From Nitrospirota bacterium (GTDB lineage: Bacteria > Nitrospinota > Nitrospinia > Nitrospinales > Nitrospinaceae): 6,578 nucleotides of DNA. Below the pieces are notes generated by a model. It did not search any database. It was not told the origin of the DNA and saw nothing but the letters and a program-made list of their open reading frames with translations. Position 1 is the first letter of the stretch; the number at the start of each line of letters is the position of its first letter. The stretch lies in assembly GCA_030600405.1 (NCBI GenBank), contig JAUVMD010000073.1, positions 1 through 6,578 of the forward strand, read 5' to 3'. A program made the translations under genes and the position numbers. Shown here piece after piece: positions 4,910 to 6,578 of this stretch.

Positions 4910-5122
4910 TTAATCGGTGAGCGTTACAACGACTTTTTCCAAGCCACCTTCAAACGGAAAAGGATCCTTAGGGTTAAGGTCGTGGTCAACTTCAACATAG
5001 CCACTCCTGATGTTCTGGAATTGGCCTGAAATGTAGCAAGGATTGACATTTTCGGCAAGCTGAAATAGAGTGCGGATATCCAAATACCCGTAAATAGTCT
5101 TTAACTGTAACTTGAGAGGTGA
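4910..5122 (-). pseudogene. Truncated gene fragment directly upstream of hdeD
   Basis: On the minus strand the frame is open from a TAG at 5123-5125 to a TAA at 4910-4912, with no ATG; the only likely start is TTG at 5083 (57 residues) without a clear ribosome binding site. The peptide looks genuinely coding: a helix YLDIRTLFQLAENV, then SGYVEVDHDLNP, and a C-terminal strand EGGLEKVVVTLTD. The ending resembles in style the final beta-strand of arylsulfatase-type proteins (FxGxLEKVxVxL), but this is too short to name a family. The stop is 15 bases before the hdeD start, an operon-like spacing. I infer that a longer gene once preceded hdeD and that its 5' part was lost at a junction near 5085-5125, where the small membrane gene now begins on the other strand. 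Confidence 0.45.
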
Positions 5123-5126
5123 CTAC

Positions 5127-5318
5127 ATGACGTTCTGGCAACGATCATTGATAACGCTTGCGGCGATGCTCGCTGTCAGCTTCCTGATTGGCTATATGTG
5201 GCGTTCATCGTTCGGTTTCACGTTGCCTGACTATGCGTCAGGTGTCGTGGGCGGTCTGACGGCTGTACCGTTATGGGAATTTTTGAAGCGGGTGAAACCG
5301 AAGGCGCACAGTCAATAA
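5127..5318 (+). CDS. Small two-helix membrane protein, 63 aa
   Basis: The start is ATG 5127, supported by AGAGGTG (5115-5121) 5 bases upstream; the in-frame TTG at 5112 overlaps that site and is rejected. The protein has one helix at about residues 7-29 (LITLAAMLAVSFLIGYMW) and a second, weaker one at about 39-54 (ASGVVGGLTAVPLWEFL), followed by a basic tail KRVKPKAHSQ. This arrangement suggests a small inner-membrane protein with a cytoplasmic C-terminus. I do not recognise a family or function. It is divergent from the truncated frame and hdeD, and its stop lies 47 bases before repeat copy D. Confidence 0.7.
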   Translation: MTFWQRSLITLAAMLAVSFLIGYMWRSSFGFTLPDYASGVVGGLTAVPLWEFLKRVKPKAHSQ

Positions 5319-5365
5319 TCATGCCCCTCTCCATCCCCCACAGATGCCCACAATGCTTTGAGCAC

Positions 5366-5440
5366 GTGACGCTGATACAGCCTCAGCATAAGGCAGTAAC
5401 TTTAACTTAAGATGTGGTACAACTTGCGGGGGCAGGTCAC
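5366..5440 (+). repeat. Intergenic 75-bp repeat, copy D
   Basis: This copy is GTGACGCTGATACAGCC through to GGGGGCAGGTCAC. It has the best-preserved ends: CGTGAC then CTG after an unpaired G, against CAGGTCACG. Its right half shares GGCAGTAACTTTAACTT with copy B, while the left half has one change. Copies A, B and D also share TGAG a few bases upstream, so the repeat may extend slightly left. It separates the small membrane gene from the stop of the large right-hand gene. Confidence 0.9.
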
Positions 5441-5500
5441 GGTGGGCCGGCGCTTTCCTAACGGTAGCAGGAATTCTGTAAGATGATTTAATCAACTATA

Positions 5501-6578
5501 TTAGTAATGACGCCAGTCAAAAACCATACGAATACCAACGGACCAGATTGACTCCAGAGATTGTGAAACACCTTGTATTACGACAGGCTCACTGCTCGGA
5601 ATATCAACATTGGCAAATAACTGGAAAACAACAGAAGAACTTTGATTTGAAGAGAAAGATCGATAAAGACGAAATTCTGCTATTGGAAAATCGAGTAGAG
5701 TCGATTTAAAATCGACTAATTGCAGACGTCCGCCTGCTGAAGCCGGAGGTAAAAGTAATGTATTGGTATCATAAAAAGTTACTCCAATCTCCCGCCCCAA
5801 AACAAACTGGAACCGACCGAATGAGGTAGCCACACCTTGCTGCCATGGTATGAGGCCACCATTTACAGCTGTTATCGCCATACTTGTATAAGCTTCTGCA
5901 TTAAAAAGATAGAGTGGTGATAGCCATAACAGATCGGCAGGTAACAGATAAAAAGGGATTCGAATTCGAGTTGAAATAGCTGAACGTGCGGGTATAGCTG
6001 TGCCAAATTCGCTGCTCGCAGCTGAGTCACTACGATAACCGATAGCGGCAAAGACAAGCCCATCACCTGCTTCATCCATTACGCCGTCCATACCAAAACC
6101 CGCAAGTCCATAAACATCAAGACCCAATATAGCACCTTTTTTTTCCTGAAAATCTAAATAGCCGCCACTGTTAAATCTGGCATCCAAAGCCGCTGACAAA
6201 CCGAGAAATGGCCCCACTTCGCTGCGAAAACGAGGTAATGCGCCTATCCCTTCTCCCAGACCTGGTATCGGTGTATTTATAATTGCCTCAGTAATGGGGG
6301 CATCATACCTACCATCGCCTGTACCTTGTGGAGGCTGCGGCGGAAACTGGTTTTGTGTGCAAACATTAAAATCATCGGGTTCTGTATCAGCGAATGGCGA
6401 ATAAGGTTGCACATAACCCGTATCTCTACCCATTGCAAAATCAAGTACCTGCTTCAAGCTTGTACTAATTGTTTTCGCTGCTAATTCCGCATCCTGCGGT
6501 CGCATATGTGCGTCACCCATGAGCACAATAGGAAATTGTTCGCGATTCCAGGTATAAATCTCAAGCCCGTGTTGATTA
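5501..6578 (-). CDS. Unrecognised protein with beta-barrel-like C-terminus, N-terminus beyond window
   Basis: The frame is open from the right edge to TAA at 5501-5503, giving 358 residues in the window; the GTG at 6526 is internal because coding-like sequence (GLEIYTWNREQFPIVLMGD) continues upstream of it to the edge. The first 70 residues include LMGDAHMRPQDAELAAKT and a helical segment. A Pro/Gly-rich region with QFPPQPPQG follows, then a long stretch of alternating residues with many aromatics (for example FGRFQFVLGREIGVTFYD and AEFRLYRSFSS). The end, WSVGIRMVFDWRHY, looks like a terminal outer-membrane strand with a C-terminal aromatic. I infer a secreted or outer-membrane protein with an N-terminal soluble part. 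I do not recognise the family, and a signal peptide would lie outside the window. Confidence 0.75.
   Translation of the reverse strand, partial: NQHGLEIYTWNREQFPIVLMGDAHMRPQDAELAAKTISTSLKQVLDFAMGRDTGYVQPYSPFADTEPDDFNVCTQNQFPPQPPQGTGDGRYDAPITEAIINTPIPGLGEGIGALPRFRSEVGPFLGLSAALDARFNSGGYLDFQEKKGAILGLDVYGLAGFGMDGVMDEAGDGLVFAAIGYRSDSAASSEFGTAIPARSAISTRIRIPFYLLPADLLWLSPLYLFNAEAYTSMAITAVNGGLIPWQQGVATSFGRFQFVLGREIGVTFYDTNTLLLPPASAGGRLQLVDFKSTLLDFPIAEFRLYRSFSSNQSSSVVFQLFANVDIPSSEPVVIQGVSQSLESIWSVGIRMVFDWRHY

Noticed and set aside
2859..5440. Canonical integron attC sites
   Set aside because: The four repeats lack GTTRRRY at the right end and RYYYAAC at the left, and internal self-complementarity is weak beyond the terminal stem. 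Only the array-like layout is shared.
2859..5440. CRISPR array
   Set aside because: The repeats are 0.6-1.2 kb apart with genes between them; no short regular spacers.

Overview
The window is from a Gram-negative bacterium. It encodes a dTDP-rhamnose pathway enzyme, two probable outer-membrane beta-barrel proteins, and a secreted protein of the periplasmic HdeA/HdeB chaperone family. By eye the base composition is moderate, near half G+C, with a clearly A+T-rich patch around 2480-2730. I cannot name the phylum from the sequence alone; an aquatic proteobacterium or a Nitrospinota-like organism would fit, but this is a guess.

The left part (1-2290) looks like ordinary chromosome. A long Pro/Ala/Val/Glu-rich reading frame runs leftwards off the window edge (834 to 1). 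A perfect match to the sigma-28 (flagellar) -10 box lies upstream of it. Diverging from it is an unrecognised 224-residue helical, charged protein (1028-1702). It converges on rfbC (1741-2286, minus), the dTDP-4-dehydrorhamnose 3,5-epimerase of surface polysaccharide synthesis. Right of rfbC are a terminator-like hairpin and what looks like the 3' tail of a lost coiled-coil gene.

The right part (about 2480-5450) is accessory in character. Short genes on both strands are separated by a repeat about 75 bp long, present four times in the same orientation (2859-2933; 3436-3633, split by 126 extra bases; 4179-4253; 5366-5440). A fifth, degenerate and inverted half copy lies at 3349-3390. The blocks between repeats hold: an A+T-rich orphan (2552-2845); an HdeA/HdeB-type periplasmic chaperone (2945-3277, minus); a small outer-membrane beta-barrel (3663-4154); and an HdeD-type membrane protein (4301-4894, minus) with a truncated gene directly upstream, plus a 63-residue two-helix membrane protein (5127-5318). 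Past the last repeat a large unrecognised protein with a beta-barrel-like C-terminus runs off the right edge (5501-6578, minus).

The functional theme of the right part is envelope and acid stress. HdeA/B-type chaperones hold unfolded periplasmic proteins at low pH, HdeD is the membrane protein encoded beside hdeA/hdeB in the E. coli acid fitness island, and the barrels are in the outer membrane. Here these genes are not one operon. They sit in separate blocks, each bounded by direct copies of the same repeat. That modular layout is the most interesting feature of the window. It resembles an integron cassette array in architecture, but the repeat lacks the canonical attC core, so a miniature-transposon or other repeat family is at least as likely.
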